Shown: one piece after another, positions 1 through 8,972 of the stretch
Numbering within the stretch: position 1 is the first letter of the stretch
Layout: each line of letters starts with the position of its first letter
DNA from: Thermodesulfovibrio sp.
Lineage (GTDB): Bacteria; Nitrospirota; Thermodesulfovibrionia; UBA6902
Reading direction: 5' to 3'
NCBI GenBank assembly: GCA_026982355.1
Contig: JALSHG010000106.1
Coordinates: forward strand, 1 to 42,529
DNA: 42,529 nt
Program-made: the position numbers and the translations under genes
Notes under the pieces: generated by a model
Databases searched by the model: none
The model's input: only the letters and a program-made list of their open reading frames with translations
What the model was told of the DNA's origin: nothing

Positions 1-6
1 ACCTAT

Positions 7-24
7 GAGTTGTTTTAACAACTC
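7..24. promoter_or_regulatory. Perfect 8-bp dyad, possible operator or hairpin
   Basis: GAGTTGTT-tt-AACAACTC is a perfect inverted repeat with a 2-nt centre. Such a short loop fits a protein-binding dyad better than an RNA hairpin. It lies about 120 bp upstream of the best promoter for the first gene. It could equally be the tail of a feature outside the window. Confidence 0.3.
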
Positions 25-140
25 TCAGAGTATTGAAAGGATTGTTTATGCTGTACTAAATCACTTAAATGATAAATGGAGAATGACACCCTTAAAAGAA
101 TTTACACAGAAATCTTGACATTACCCGCATGTAAAGAATA

Positions 141-169
141 TTGACAAGTGTGTTTTTTTATGTTATCTT
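141..169 (+). promoter_or_regulatory. Sigma-70-type promoter for the PilZ/sigma-54 activator gene
   Basis: TTGACA at 141-146, a 17-nt spacer and TATCTT at 164-169 form a near-consensus housekeeping promoter about 70 nt upstream of the ATG at 241. A second TTGACA at 115-120 has a poorer -10. The leader carries only a weak purine-rich ribosome binding site (AAGAGAA). Confidence 0.55.
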
Positions 170-240
170 TTAAAAGACCGGCTGAATTCAGAATTCTGTT
201 GCCCATCGGCAAATAACATCGGTAAAAAAGAGAAAAAAAC

Positions 241-1707
241 ATGTCAAGATTGGATGTCAGATGTGAAGTCGACTTGCCCGTCAATATCCTGATTGACAAC
301 AGCAGCGGGAAAGGAATCACGGAAAAAAGATCCAGGTTCACCTCTCTCAGTCTCAGCGGCGGGTTTATTGATTTTCCCGCTCCTCCGGCCGAAAGCAGGA
401 TAATCGGCCTTAAATACGACCTGCCCAGGCACGGGGAATTCGAGATTCTCGGCCAGATAGTGCGTGCTGAAGAACAGGGGATAGCAACGCGTTTTTACAA
501 TCTCAACAGGGACGCAAAAATAAAACTGTGGGATTACATCAGGGATAATATAAGGGATGATCTTTCGTGTCCGTATTGCGGAAAAAGAAACAAGCAGAAA
601 CTCAGGAAGTGCGACAGGTGCGGGTGGAGCCTCAACTTTTATTCTCAGGACTACATTATCGAACACGAGAAGGAATCATTTCACAAGAGACTGTTTCAGA
701 AGAGCAGGGACTTCTCCATAGAGGATATTTACAAGATTCTCAATTATATAGATGTCGAAATCTTAAAGATAGGCAAGAACCTCGATATCAATGAGGAGTT
801 TGTGGGGTCGAGTGAGAGCATCCTCAATGTCTTCTCCATGATCAGAAAGGTGGCGCCCACGGATATCCCCGTTCTTATCACCGGTGAGAGCGGCACGGGC
901 AAGGAACTGACAGCCACGGCAATCCATGAGAGGAGCCCTCGGAGGAACAAGCCTTTTGTCCCGATAAACTGCGCCGCAATCCCGGAAAATCTCCTCGAGG
1001 CGGAACTCTTCGGCTATACAAAGGGCTCCTTCACAGGCGCCCATTCGGACAAGACAGGAAAATTTGAATACGCCGACGGCGGAACCATCTTCCTTGACGA
1101 GATCGGCGAACTCCCCGTAAACCTGCAATCGAAACTGTTGAGATTCCTTGAGGACAACATACTTGAAAAGATCGGCGCGAACGGCGGGAAAAAGGTCGAT
1201 GTAAGGCTCATCGCCGCAACCAACACGGACCTCAAGTCCGCTATCGCAAAGGGTATGTTCCGCAAGGACCTGTTTTACAGGCTGGATGCCTTTAACATCG
1301 CCCTCCCCCCTGTAAGGGAGCGCGGGGAGGACAGGGTGATCCTTGCAAGATACTTTCTCAACAAGTTCTCCAGGGAAATGAATCTGAGCAGATCATTCAC
1401 TTCCGAGGCAATAGAGACCATCAGGAATTACGACTGGCCCGGCAATGTAAGGGAGATTATAAACAAGGTGAGAAGGGCCGTCGTCATGTCCAAGGGACCG
1501 GAGATTACATCCGCCGAACTGGATATAAATATCCCTTCCCTGGAGATGGAAGGTGTGAAATCCCTGAAAGAAGTCAGATGCACCATTGAAAAACAGAAGC
1601 TGATCGAGGCAATGAAACACTGCAACAGCAATATCTCCAAGGTGGCAAGGGTCCTCGGTATCAGCAGGCCCTCGGTTTACAGCCTGAGAAGAAAATACAA
1701 TATCTGA
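241..1707 (+). CDS. PilZ-domain sigma-54-dependent transcriptional activator
   Basis: A 488-aa enhancer-binding protein with an unusual sensory half. Residues about 1-105 resemble a PilZ domain (early Arg residues, then a D/S-x-S-x-x-G segment), the fold that often binds cyclic di-GMP. A zinc-ribbon-like CxxC pair follows (C110, C113, C124, C127). The central AAA+ domain has Walker A GESGTGKE (215-222), the sigma-54 contact loop as GSFTGA rather than GAFTGA (262-267), Walker B GTIFLDE (281-287) and WPGNVRE (399-405). A Fis-type helix-turn-helix occupies about 464-488. There is no receiver domain, so it is probably controlled by ligand rather than phosphorylation. Domain assignment is firm for AAA+ and HTH and likely for PilZ. 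The targets are not apparent from the neighbours. Confidence 0.88.
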   Translation: MSRLDVRCEVDLPVNILIDNSSGKGITEKRSRFTSLSLSGGFIDFPAPPAESRIIGLKYDLPRHGEFEILGQIVRAEEQGIATRFYNLNRDAKIKLWDYIRDNIRDDLSCPYCGKRNKQKLRKCDRCGWSLNFYSQDYIIEHEKESFHKRLFQKSRDFSIEDIYKILNYIDVEILKIGKNLDINEEFVGSSESILNVFSMIRKVAPTDIPVLITGESGTGKELTATAIHERSPRRNKPFVPINCAAIPENLLEAELFGYTKGSFTGAHSDKTGKFEYADGGTIFLDEIGELPVNLQSKLLRFLEDNILEKIGANGGKKVDVRLIAATNTDLKSAIAKGMFRKDLFYRLDAFNIALPPVRERGEDRVILARYFLNKFSREMNLSRSFTSEAIETIRNYDWPGNVREIINKVRRAVVMSKGPEITSAELDINIPSLEMEGVKSLKEVRCTIEKQKLIEAMKHCNSNISKVARVLGISRPSVYSLRRKYNI

Positions 1708-1927
1708 TCCGCTGCACCCTGCAGTGAACATCCAACACGCCCTTATCCGCACGCATTGCCCATGGTTCCTCTTTTGCAAAAAGTGTAAACGAGGCGTCAA
1801 GCAGTATTACACACGCCTGCCGTCCTCTCATCATAATCCCCTGTAAAACCAAAGAATCGGGCAGCGGCATGATATTTGCAGAACACTCCTGTATCACTGA
1901 AAGTCCGTCAATGACGATTTTCTTGAC
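1661..1927 (-). pseudogene. Possible decayed NYN/PIN-like fragment
   Basis: The minus-strand frame is open from 1927 but has a stop directly before it and no start codon near its conserved-looking beginning (IVIDGLSVI). A later stretch (RGRQACVILLDA) could be a second beta strand of an NYN/PIN-type nuclease fold. Its distal end overlaps the preceding gene. Resemblance is by eye only. It is most likely a remnant or chance frame. The rest of the 1708-2003 gap shows nothing else I can name. Confidence 0.15.
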
Positions 1928-2003
1928 TTAACAAAATAAATATAATAGAATCAACCCGTTGTTGTAACCTTTAATAAACCGTTAACTGCCTGATCGACAA
2001 TAA

Positions 2004-2096
2004 ACCTTAATGTTGCATAAGCCGGCAGGAGAGTCCGCCGTAAAACCTCCGGACGCTCCTCTGCCCGCAGGCGATGTTTTTATGCCGCTGCAAGGT
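2004..2096 (+). repeat. Family A repeat, copy A1 (mid-size, complete)
   Basis: It begins AACCTTAATGTTGCATAAG and ends GTTTTTATGCCGCTGCAAGG, the two characteristic ends of family A. The ends are imperfect inverted repeats of each other. GC-rich inner arms (CCGGCAGGAGAG and CTCCTCTGCCCGC) could extend a hairpin. It lies between two plus-strand genes in the sense orientation. Confidence 0.85.
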
Positions 2097-2297
2097 AAAT
2101 ATAATGGGAATGCGCTTGCTTTTGATAATTCTGTGGGATGAAGCAGATAATTGAACTTCGCCGGACCATTCAGGGGACAGAAAAAAACAGGGCTTTATAT
2201 ACAACGGGGTGCCGGTTTTTAACCGGCACCCTCGTAAATCCAGGCACACCGGTGAAGAACCTCGCGCCATGGCCGGATAAAAATGATATACTAATTG

Positions 2298-2426
2298 AGC
2301 CTCTTGCAAAAGTGTGAAAATGCCTGCATATGTCATTTCGACCGGAGGGAGAAATCTTCTGGTATAAATGAGTCAATAGACCTCTCTCTCCGCTGGAGGT
2401 GACAGACGGAGGATTTTTGCAGGGGG
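2298..2426 (+). repeat. Family B repeat, copy B1
   Basis: It starts AGCCTCTTGCAAAAGTGTG and ends GGATTTTTGCAGGGG. Inner inverted arms contain TGTCATTTCGACCGG on one side and its degenerate complement (GCTGGAGGTGACA) on the other. Two further copies lie at 31881-32010 and 35365-35496. At about 130 bp with terminal inverted repeats and no coding capacity, it looks like a miniature transposable element. Confidence 0.8.
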
Positions 2427-2440
2427 CCCCGATAATTTCA

Positions 2441-2475
2441 TATTGCATAAACCGGCAGGACAGTCTGCCGGGGCA
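2441..2475 (+). repeat. Family A fragment, copy A2
   Basis: TATTGCATAAACCGGCAGGA followed by a CTGCCGGGGCAG-like stretch matches the first end of family A. The other end is absent. It lies just upstream of the 78-aa CDS, in the same orientation. Confidence 0.55.
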
Positions 2476-2521
2476 GAGCGTGGGGCGAACTATCGCAATA
2501 TTTTTAATGGAGGCCGGCAAG

Positions 2522-2758
2522 ATGGATGAATACGAAAGAGAAACAGAGATAATCGCATTGCTGTCCAATGTTATCGACGGCTATACCTACATCGACTGCG
2601 ACAGGGATGTTATCGATCACGTCTGTGAAAAAAGCGGGGAACGCACGCAAATCAGCCTAATGGAAGTTGAATATTTCAAGGACGGCCGGTACATGGAAGA
2701 CAGGGCGAACTTCTGTGAACACTGCAATCACGTTTTCGTTTACAAACCCGGCAAATGA
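2522..2758 (+). CDS. Hypothetical 78-aa protein with CxxC motif
   Basis: The ATG at 2522 is preceded by GGAGG with an 8-nt spacing, so it is preferred over the start at 2399, which would translate repeat DNA. The product is acidic and soluble with no signal peptide. Four cysteines include FCEHC near the C-terminus, suggesting metal or Fe-S binding. The family is not recognised. It sits between family A copies A2 and A3, and its stop codon abuts A3. Confidence 0.6.
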   Translation: MDEYERETEIIALLSNVIDGYTYIDCDRDVIDHVCEKSGERTQISLMEVEYFKDGRYMEDRANFCEHCNHVFVYKPGK

Positions 2759-2812
2759 ACCTTAATGTTGCATAAGCCCGCAGGCGGCGGTATTTTCATG
2801 CCCCTGCAAGGT
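2758..2812 (+). repeat. Family A repeat, copy A3 (short form)
   Basis: AACCTTAATGTTGCATAAG is joined through a short GC-rich centre to TTTTCATGCCCCTGCAAGGT. Both ends are present with almost no middle, so this looks like an internal deletion derivative. It begins at the last base of the stop codon of the 78-aa gene. Confidence 0.8.
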
Positions 2813-2824
2813 GAACACAGCGGA

Positions 2825-2856
2825 AAGAAAAAGGCCGGCGGCATTGCCCGCCGGCC
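2825..2856 (-). terminator. Intrinsic terminator of ppdK
   Basis: On the minus strand a 9-bp perfect stem (GGCCGGCGG / CCGCCGGCC, 6-nt loop) is followed by a T-rich tract. It lies about 10 nt past the ppdK stop codon. Confidence 0.8.
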
Positions 2857-2866
2857 GGATAAAGCC

Positions 2867-5599
2867 TTATCTTGTTTTCTTCTTTTTGCCCTTTATCGCC
2901 GCCTGTGCTGCCGCAAACCTTGCAATAGGAACCCGGTAAGGCGAGCAGCTTACATAGTCAAGCCCGATATTGTGGCAGAACTCGACGGACCTCGGTTCCC
3001 CGCCGTGCTCGCCGCAGATCCCGAGCTTGAGGTTCTTCCTGACCTTCCGGCCCTTTTCCACCGCAATCTTCATGAAAGAGCCGACCCCCTCAATGTCAAT
3101 GGAAATAAACGGGTCCTCTTTCAGTATCCCGTTCTCCACATAAAACGGCAGGAACCTTCCGGCGTCGTCCCTTGAAAGGCCGTAGACCGTCTGGGTAAGG
3201 TCATTGGTGCCGAATGAATAAAAATCCGCGACAGCGGCAATCTCGTCGGAGGTCACGCACGCGCGCGGCAGTTCGATCATAGTGCCTACGGCGTAAGGCA
3301 CCCTGATCCCGTATTTCCTCTGAACGCTGTCCGCAACCGATACGGCGACCTCTCTCATGGCCTCGAGCTCTTTGACATGGCTTACAAGCGGTATCATTAT
3401 TTCAGGCAGCACCCTGACCTTTTTCTTCTTCAGCTCGCAGGCGGCTTCCATGATGGCCTGCACCTGCATGGCGTAAATCTCGGGATAGGTTATACCGAGG
3501 CGGCAGCCGCGGTGTCCGAGCATGGGATTGAACTCATGGAGCGATTTGTTCTTTGCGTCCAGTTCGCTGAATGTTACACCCATCTCCTCTGCAAGCTCTT
3601 TCAGTTCCGCCTCAGTGTGCGGGAGAAACTCGTGCAGGGGTGGATCAAGCAACCGTATGGTGACGGGCAGGCCGTTCATCGCCTTGAATATCCCCAGGAA
3701 ATCACGCTTCTGAAACGGCAGCAGTTTCTCAAGGGCCTTTTTCCTTCCTTCCTCCGTATCCGACAGTATCATCTCCCTGACGGCCTTGATCCTGTCCGGT
3801 CCGAAGAACATATGCTCCGTCCTGCAAAGGCCGATACCCTCAGCGCCGAACTTGCGGGCCGTATCCGAATCCTCCGGCGAGTCCGCATTTGTCCTGACCT
3901 TCAGTGTCCTTATACGGTCGGCCCACGTCATCAGCTCCTTGTACCACTTGTTATGCTCGGGGTCCGCCGGCAGGAGGTTGAGCCTGCCTTCATAAACCCT
4001 GCCCTTTGTCCCGTCCAGTGTTATCCAGTCGCCTTCCCTGATGATCCTGCCGTTGACGTGTATTTCTTTTCTTGAAAGATCAATATTCAGCTCCGAGCAT
4101 CCCACGATACAGCATTTCCCCCATCCCCTTGCAACAAGGGCCGCATGGCTGGTCATTCCGCCCCTGGCGGTAAGTATGGCCTGCGCGGCATGCATCCCGT
4201 GCACATCCTCCGGAGAGGTCTCGGTCCTGACGAGTATCACCTTCTCTCCTTTATCGGCCCACGCCTCGGCGTCATCCGCGGTGAGAACGACCCTTCCCAT
4301 GGCCCCGCCGGGACCTGCCGGCAGGCCCTTGGCAAGTTCCACGGCGTTCTTCTCGGCAACAGGGTCGATGCTGGGATGCAGGAGTTCGTCTATCTGCTCC
4401 GGCTTTACGCGAAGGACAGCTGTCTCCCTTGAGATAAGCCTCTCCTTCGCCATTTCAACGGCCATGCGGATTGCAGCCTGGCCGTTGCGCTTGCCGACCC
4501 TCGTCTGCAGCATCCAGAGCTTTCCGTCTTCTATGGTGAACTCTATGTCCTGCATGTCTTTATAGTGTCTTTCAAGGTTTCTCTGGTAGGTGAACAACTC
4601 CTTGTACAACCTGGGCATCTTCTCCTCAAGCGAGACAAGGTGCCTGGTATCATCGGTCTTCCCGGCCTTGTTCACGGGATTGGGAGTCCTCAGCCCCGCC
4701 ACGACATCCTCACCCTGTGCATTGGGGAGCCATTCACCGTAGAACATCTTCTCCCCTGTTGCGGGGTTGCGCGTGAAGGCGACCCCTGTCGCCGAGTCAT
4801 CGCCGGTGTTGCCGAAGACCATGGACTGGACGTTGACGGCTGTGCCCCAGTCCTCGGGTATTCCCTCTATCTTCCTGTATGACACGGCGCGTTTCCCCAT
4901 CCACGACTGAAAGACGGCGCTTATGGCGCCCCAGAGCTGTTTCCGGGGATCATCGGGGAATTCACTCTTCAGCGCGTCCCTCACTATGCGCTTGAAATCC
5001 TCGCACAGTTTTTCGAGGTCCTCGACCGTCAGGTCCGTATCGCTCGTATAGCCTTTTTCTCTCTTGACTTCGTCAAGCGCATGTTCCAGCTTTGAGCGGA
5101 TGCCCTGGTCATCCCCGGGCTCGATACCCGCCGCCTTTTCCATCACGACATCGGAATACATCATTATCAGCCTGCGGTATGCATCATATACGAAACGGGG
5201 ATTGTTGGTCCTCTTGATGAGGCCCGGAATGGTCTTTGTGGTCAATCCGACATTCAGCACGGTCTCCATCATGCCCGGCATGGAGCTGCGGGCGCCTGAA
5301 CGGACGGAAACGAGGAGAGGATTGCGGGGGTCTCCGAACTTTCTCCCCATTATCTTTTCAACCTTTGCAAGCGCGTCGTTGACCTGTTTTTTTAATTCCT
5401 TCGGATACCTGCGGTTGTGGGCATAATAATAAGTGCAGACTTCCGTGGTTATGGTAAATCCGGGCGGGACGGGAAGCCTCAGCCTGGGGTGTCCGGCCAT
5501 TTCAGCCAGGTTTGCGCCTTTGCCTCCAAGGAGGTTCTTCATCCCGGCATTGCCGTCCGCTTTGCCATCCCCGAAAAAATAGACATACTTTTTAGCCAT
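2867..5599 (-). CDS. ppdK: Pyruvate, phosphate dikinase
   Basis: A 910-aa enzyme interconverting pyruvate + ATP + Pi and phosphoenolpyruvate + AMP + PPi. The N-terminal ATP-grasp domain starts with FGDGKADGNAGMKNLLGGKG. The swivelling phosphohistidine domain carries TARGGMTSHAA with catalytic His485 and the regulatory-type Thr483. The C-terminal PEP/pyruvate barrel ends with CGEHGGEP and an SCSPYRVP segment. Length is typical of bacterial PPDK. The start at 5599 is chosen because GGAGG lies 7 nt upstream of an ATG giving MAKKYVYFFGDG. A longer frame to 5683 adds 28 unrelated residues. It is transcribed as a single gene with its own terminator. No PPDK regulatory protein lies beside it. A role in gluconeogenesis or PPi-linked glycolysis is inferred. 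Confidence 0.97.
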   Translation of the reverse strand: MAKKYVYFFGDGKADGNAGMKNLLGGKGANLAEMAGHPRLRLPVPPGFTITTEVCTYYYAHNRRYPKELKKQVNDALAKVEKIMGRKFGDPRNPLLVSVRSGARSSMPGMMETVLNVGLTTKTIPGLIKRTNNPRFVYDAYRRLIMMYSDVVMEKAAGIEPGDDQGIRSKLEHALDEVKREKGYTSDTDLTVEDLEKLCEDFKRIVRDALKSEFPDDPRKQLWGAISAVFQSWMGKRAVSYRKIEGIPEDWGTAVNVQSMVFGNTGDDSATGVAFTRNPATGEKMFYGEWLPNAQGEDVVAGLRTPNPVNKAGKTDDTRHLVSLEEKMPRLYKELFTYQRNLERHYKDMQDIEFTIEDGKLWMLQTRVGKRNGQAAIRMAVEMAKERLISRETAVLRVKPEQIDELLHPSIDPVAEKNAVELAKGLPAGPGGAMGRVVLTADDAEAWADKGEKVILVRTETSPEDVHGMHAAQAILTARGGMTSHAALVARGWGKCCIVGCSELNIDLSRKEIHVNGRIIREGDWITLDGTKGRVYEGRLNLLPADPEHNKWYKELMTWADRIRTLKVRTNADSPEDSDTARKFGAEGIGLCRTEHMFFGPDRIKAVREMILSDTEEGRKKALEKLLPFQKRDFLGIFKAMNGLPVTIRLLDPPLHEFLPHTEAELKELAEEMGVTFSELDAKNKSLHEFNPMLGHRGCRLGITYPEIYAMQVQAIMEAACELKKKKVRVLPEIMIPLVSHVKELEAMREVAVSVADSVQRKYGIRVPYAVGTMIELPRACVTSDEIAAVADFYSFGTNDLTQTVYGLSRDDAGRFLPFYVENGILKEDPFISIDIEGVGSFMKIAVEKGRKVRKNLKLGICGEHGGEPRSVEFCHNIGLDYVSCSPYRVPIARFAAAQAAIKGKKKKTR

Positions 5600-5666
5600 T
5601 TTCAATCCTCCAGAATTAAATGGTTTTTTATGCAAAACACAGTCGCCTTTGTCCACAGGAGTGCAT

Positions 5667-5696
5667 ATTTTACACAATAGCACAAAGTAAATTCAA
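5667..5696 (-). promoter_or_regulatory. Candidate sigma-70 promoter for ppdK
   Basis: On the minus strand TTGAAT (5696-5691), an 18-nt spacer and TAAAAT (5672-5667) lie about 70 nt upstream of the ppdK ATG. The hexamers are good but the spacing is one over ideal. The rest of the 5600-5823 spacer holds, at about 5777-5820, a weak resemblance to a family A end (AACCTTGAACCC ... GGTTACGCAACGT). Confidence 0.4.
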
Positions 5697-5823
5697 ACAC
5701 AAAACCTTCTGTTTCCGCCGCTTGTAACCGCAACACATTTAAGCTTTCCGCAGCCTTATAACCGTTTGAATCCCTAACCTTGAACCCTGTTCAGCGGCGC
5801 TCATCCCGCCCGGTTACGCAACG

Positions 5824-7863
5824 TCACTGTTCCACTATCCTCGAAAAATCTCCAAGGGAGTCAAAGGCTCTCTTTACAGTCAGGAGCAGGGCGAGCCTGT
5901 TTTCCCTGATCCGCTGGTCCCTGTCCATTACAAGCACTGTGTCGAAAAATGTATTTACAGGCCGTTCAAGCTCAAACAGCGACCTGTAGTCTGTATCCGC
6001 CAGCCTTTCATTTACCTTTACAGCAACATGGTACAGCTCTTTCTCCGCCGGCTCGGCCAGCAGGTCTTCGTCCACTGCTCCGGCCCGCGCCCCGGCCAGT
6101 ATGTTGTAAACTCTCTTGGCCGCGGTGAGGAGCCCGGGGAAGTTCGCGTCTTTCCTGAACCCTGAAAGGATGTCGAGCCTGCGTTCCACGTCCCTGATAT
6201 CCAGACGGTCTGTGGAGAGCACCGCGCTGATAATGTCATGGCTGTAACCCCGGGAGAGCAATATTCCCTCCAGTCTCTGCGCAAAAAACTCCAGTATCCT
6301 GCGGCGGAGCGCCCGCCTCTGTTCAGGGGAAGGCTCCAAACTTTGAAGTGCATGCTCGGACAGGTCATTCAGCGGCAGACTGAAATCATTGGCTTCCAGT
6401 ATGCTTATCATTCCCGCCGCCTGCCGCCTGAGGGCATAAGGGTCCTCAGATCCTGTAGGTATGAGGCCGAGATGGAAAAACGACGCGATATTGTCCATTT
6501 TATCTGCGAGTGACACTATCATGCCCGTCCGGCCCGAGGGCAGCCTGTCGCCCGGGAACTTGGGAAGATAGTGTTCATAGACAGCCTGTGCCACATCCCT
6601 GTCTTCACCGGAGTCAAGTGCGTAGATCATTCCCATGTAGCCCTGCAGCTCGGGGAATTCACCGACAACGCCGGTGACAAGGTCCGCCTTGCAGAGCATC
6701 GACGCCCTCTGAAGCCTTTCCTTTGAGCGTATATTCAGCCGGCCGGCGATGAACAGGCTTAATGATGATATTCTCTCAGCTTTCTCGTATATACTGCCGA
6801 GTCTCTCCTGGAAAGTCACCCTTTTCAGGTCTTCCGTGTAGTCCCGTAACGGTTTCTTCCGGTCTTCCATATAATAGAACCTTGCATCCTCAAGCCTCGC
6901 CCTGAGCACGCGTTCGGCCCCTTTCCTGACCGTGTCGTTGTTGACGGGGATTGTATTGCTCACAACAAAAAAAGACGGCAGCATCCTGCCGTCCCCGTCC
7001 TCCGCCGGGAAATATTTCTGGTGGGACTTCATAACGGTTACAAGAAGCTCCTCCGGCAGTTCGAGATACTTCTCGTCGAATCCGCCGGAGACAACCGTCG
7101 GATATTCAACAAGGTTTGTAACGGTCTCAAGGAGTCCGGCATCCTCACGGGCCCTGCAGCCGGTGAGGGACCGGATTTCCCTTATCCCTTTCAGGATGGC
7201 CTTTTTTCTTTCGGCGGGGTCGGCGATAACATGGTTCTGCCTGAGAAGATACAGGTACCTGGCCGGATCTTCGATCTTGACCGCCGCGGGAGACAGGAAT
7301 CTGTGGCCGTATGAAATGTTGCTGCTCCTTATTCCGTCCAGCTTGAATTTGATTATATCACTGCCCAGCACCGCGAGTATCCACTGTATGGGCCTGAAAT
7401 ATCTCAGGGAGCCGTTGCCCCATCTCATCGACCGGGGAAGGTGGAGCGTGGATATCATCTCCGGCAGTTCCCCTGCAAGGACATCCCTTGCGGCCCTGCC
7501 CTTTTCTTTCACAACGGCGGCGACATATTCACCCCGGTCCGTCTTTTTTATTACAAGCTGCTTGACATCAATATTCAGTGACCGTGCAAAACCGGTTGCA
7601 GCCTTTGTGGGATTGCCCTGTTCATCAAATGCCGCCTTGCGGGGAGGGCCGGTATGCTCAATGGTTCTGTCTTTCTGTTTTTCAGAGACATCCTCGATAT
7701 ACAGGGCCAGTCTTCTCGGCGTGGCATATTCCGAAATCCTGCCGTATGATATTGAAGCCCTTTCGAGGATCCGGACAAGCCTTTCCTTCAGCTCGGCCAG
7801 TCCAGGGGAGATAAACCGGGCGGGTATCTCCTCGGAGCCTATTTCAAGAAGAAACGGTTTCAT
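5824..7863 (-). CDS. glyS: Glycine-tRNA ligase beta subunit
   Basis: A 679-aa beta subunit of the bacterial alpha2beta2 glycyl-tRNA synthetase, which binds tRNA-Gly and is required for aminoacylation. The N-terminus [18 protein letters not shown] is diagnostic. The family's [15 protein letters not shown] and ADKMDN (HD-like) segments follow, and the C-terminal DALR-like anticodon region is present. Length is usual. Its ATG overlaps the glyQ stop by 4 nt (ATGA), implying translational coupling. Confidence 0.97.
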   Translation of the reverse strand: MKPFLLEIGSEEIPARFISPGLAELKERLVRILERASISYGRISEYATPRRLALYIEDVSEKQKDRTIEHTGPPRKAAFDEQGNPTKAATGFARSLNIDVKQLVIKKTDRGEYVAAVVKEKGRAARDVLAGELPEMISTLHLPRSMRWGNGSLRYFRPIQWILAVLGSDIIKFKLDGIRSSNISYGHRFLSPAAVKIEDPARYLYLLRQNHVIADPAERKKAILKGIREIRSLTGCRAREDAGLLETVTNLVEYPTVVSGGFDEKYLELPEELLVTVMKSHQKYFPAEDGDGRMLPSFFVVSNTIPVNNDTVRKGAERVLRARLEDARFYYMEDRKKPLRDYTEDLKRVTFQERLGSIYEKAERISSLSLFIAGRLNIRSKERLQRASMLCKADLVTGVVGEFPELQGYMGMIYALDSGEDRDVAQAVYEHYLPKFPGDRLPSGRTGMIVSLADKMDNIASFFHLGLIPTGSEDPYALRRQAAGMISILEANDFSLPLNDLSEHALQSLEPSPEQRRALRRRILEFFAQRLEGILLSRGYSHDIISAVLSTDRLDIRDVERRLDILSGFRKDANFPGLLTAAKRVYNILAGARAGAVDEDLLAEPAEKELYHVAVKVNERLADTDYRSLFELERPVNTFFDTVLVMDRDQRIRENRLALLLTVKRAFDSLGDFSRIVEQ

Positions 7864-8729
7864 TTTTTCAACAACGGGAACCCCTTTTCCTCCCTGAGTT
7901 TCAGGTAGCCTTCAGCGCACTTCCTTGCAAGGTTCCTCACCCTTGCAATGTATGCCGTCCTCTCCGTGACGCTCAGCGCCCCGCGGGCGTCAAGCATATT
8001 GAAACTGTGGGAACATTTCAGGCAGAAGTCATAGGCGGGCAGCACCAATCCCAGTCCTATCAGGTTCAGCGCCTCTGCCTCGTACTTTTCAAACATGCTG
8101 AAAAGCAGGTCCGTATCGGCTGCATCAAAATTGTATTTCGAAAATTCCACCTCGGTCTCATGATGTATGTCGCCGTACGTTATTTCCCTGTTCCACCGGA
8201 TGTCAAAGACGTTGTCCACCTCCTGAAGATACATGGCGATACGTTCGAGCCCGTAGGTGAGCTCCACTGAAACAGGCTTCAGCTCCATGCCCCCCACCTG
8301 CTGGAAATATGTAAACTGTGTCACCTCCATTCCGTCGAGCCAGACCTCCCAGCCGAGTCCCCACGCACCGAGCGTCGGCGACTCCCAGTCATCTTCAACA
8401 AACCGGATGTCGTGACTGAGAAGGTTGATGTTTATGGCTGACAGGCTCTTCAGGAAAAGCCCCTGCGAGTCCGGCGGCGAAGGCTTGAGTATTACCTGGA
8501 ACTGGTAATAGCGCTGGAGCCTGTTGGGGTTTTCGCCGTACCTGCCGTCAGTGGGCCGTCTGGAAGGCTCCACGTACGCGGTTCTCCACGGTTCAGGTCC
8601 CAGCACCCTGAAAAACGTGGCGGGATTAAAGGTTCCGGCGCCTACCTCGATGTCATAGGGCTGCTGAATCACACAACCCTGCCCTGCCCAGAATGTCTGG
8701 AGTTTTAAGATCAGATCCTGTAAGTACAA
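7860..8729 (-). CDS. glyQ: Glycine-tRNA ligase alpha subunit
   Basis: A 289-aa class II catalytic subunit of glycyl-tRNA synthetase. Signature stretches include [57 protein letters not shown] and [12 protein letters not shown]. Length matches the family. The start is a TTG at 8729, giving [11 protein letters not shown], which aligns with family N-termini. No in-frame ATG lies upstream before a stop, and no clear Shine-Dalgarno is visible. First gene of glyQS, with no T-box-like leader. Confidence 0.96.
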   Translation of the reverse strand: MYLQDLILKLQTFWAGQGCVIQQPYDIEVGAGTFNPATFFRVLGPEPWRTAYVEPSRRPTDGRYGENPNRLQRYYQFQVILKPSPPDSQGLFLKSLSAININLLSHDIRFVEDDWESPTLGAWGLGWEVWLDGMEVTQFTYFQQVGGMELKPVSVELTYGLERIAMYLQEVDNVFDIRWNREITYGDIHHETEVEFSKYNFDAADTDLLFSMFEKYEAEALNLIGLGLVLPAYDFCLKCSHSFNMLDARGALSVTERTAYIARVRNLARKCAEGYLKLREEKGFPLLKK

Positions 8730-8787
8730 TTTCAGTTTACGCCGAGTTTGTCAAAAACATTAGCCTGGTTGAATTCATGAGAATAAA

Positions 8788-8816
8788 TGTTAAATGGAAG
8801 CGCCGTGCTTTGTCAA
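8788..8816 (-). promoter_or_regulatory. Candidate sigma-70 promoter for glyQS
   Basis: On the minus strand a consensus TTGACA (8816-8811) is followed after 17 nt by TTAACA (8793-8788). The -10 is imperfect. It lies about 60 nt upstream of the glyQ TTG start. Confidence 0.45.
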
Positions 8817-8871
8817 ATTAAAATTTTTATCCTTGCCAATAAGAAAATAAAAATGCTAACCTTTTAATTTA

Positions 8872-8966
8872 ATCTTAATCCTGCATAAACAGGCGGGAGA
8901 GTCCGGCGTAAAACCTGACGCACACTCCCCTGCCCGCGGGGGATGTTTTTATGCCACTGTAAGGTT
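8872..8966 (+). repeat. Family A repeat, copy A4
   Basis: It begins ATCTTAATCCTGCATAAAC and ends GATGTTTTTATGCCACTGTAAGG. The CTGTAAGG end stops 6 nt before the yggS ATG, so its AAGG is the only Shine-Dalgarno-like element in front of that gene. It also creates a spurious upstream ATG at 8943 in frame with yggS. Confidence 0.85.
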
Positions 8967-8972
8967 TATGTG

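Noticed and set aside
2399-2521. Longer start for the 78-aa protein
   Set aside because: The extension covers the end of family B and a family A fragment; the ATG at 2522 has a proper ribosome binding site.
6932-7897. 321-codon plus-strand frame
   Set aside because: Antisense to glyS, with low-complexity Ser/Arg/Leu composition typical of shadow frames.
8943-8972. Upstream ATG extending yggS by ten codons
   Set aside because: The extension (MFLCHCKVYV) is translated repeat A4; family alignment starts at the ATG at 8973.
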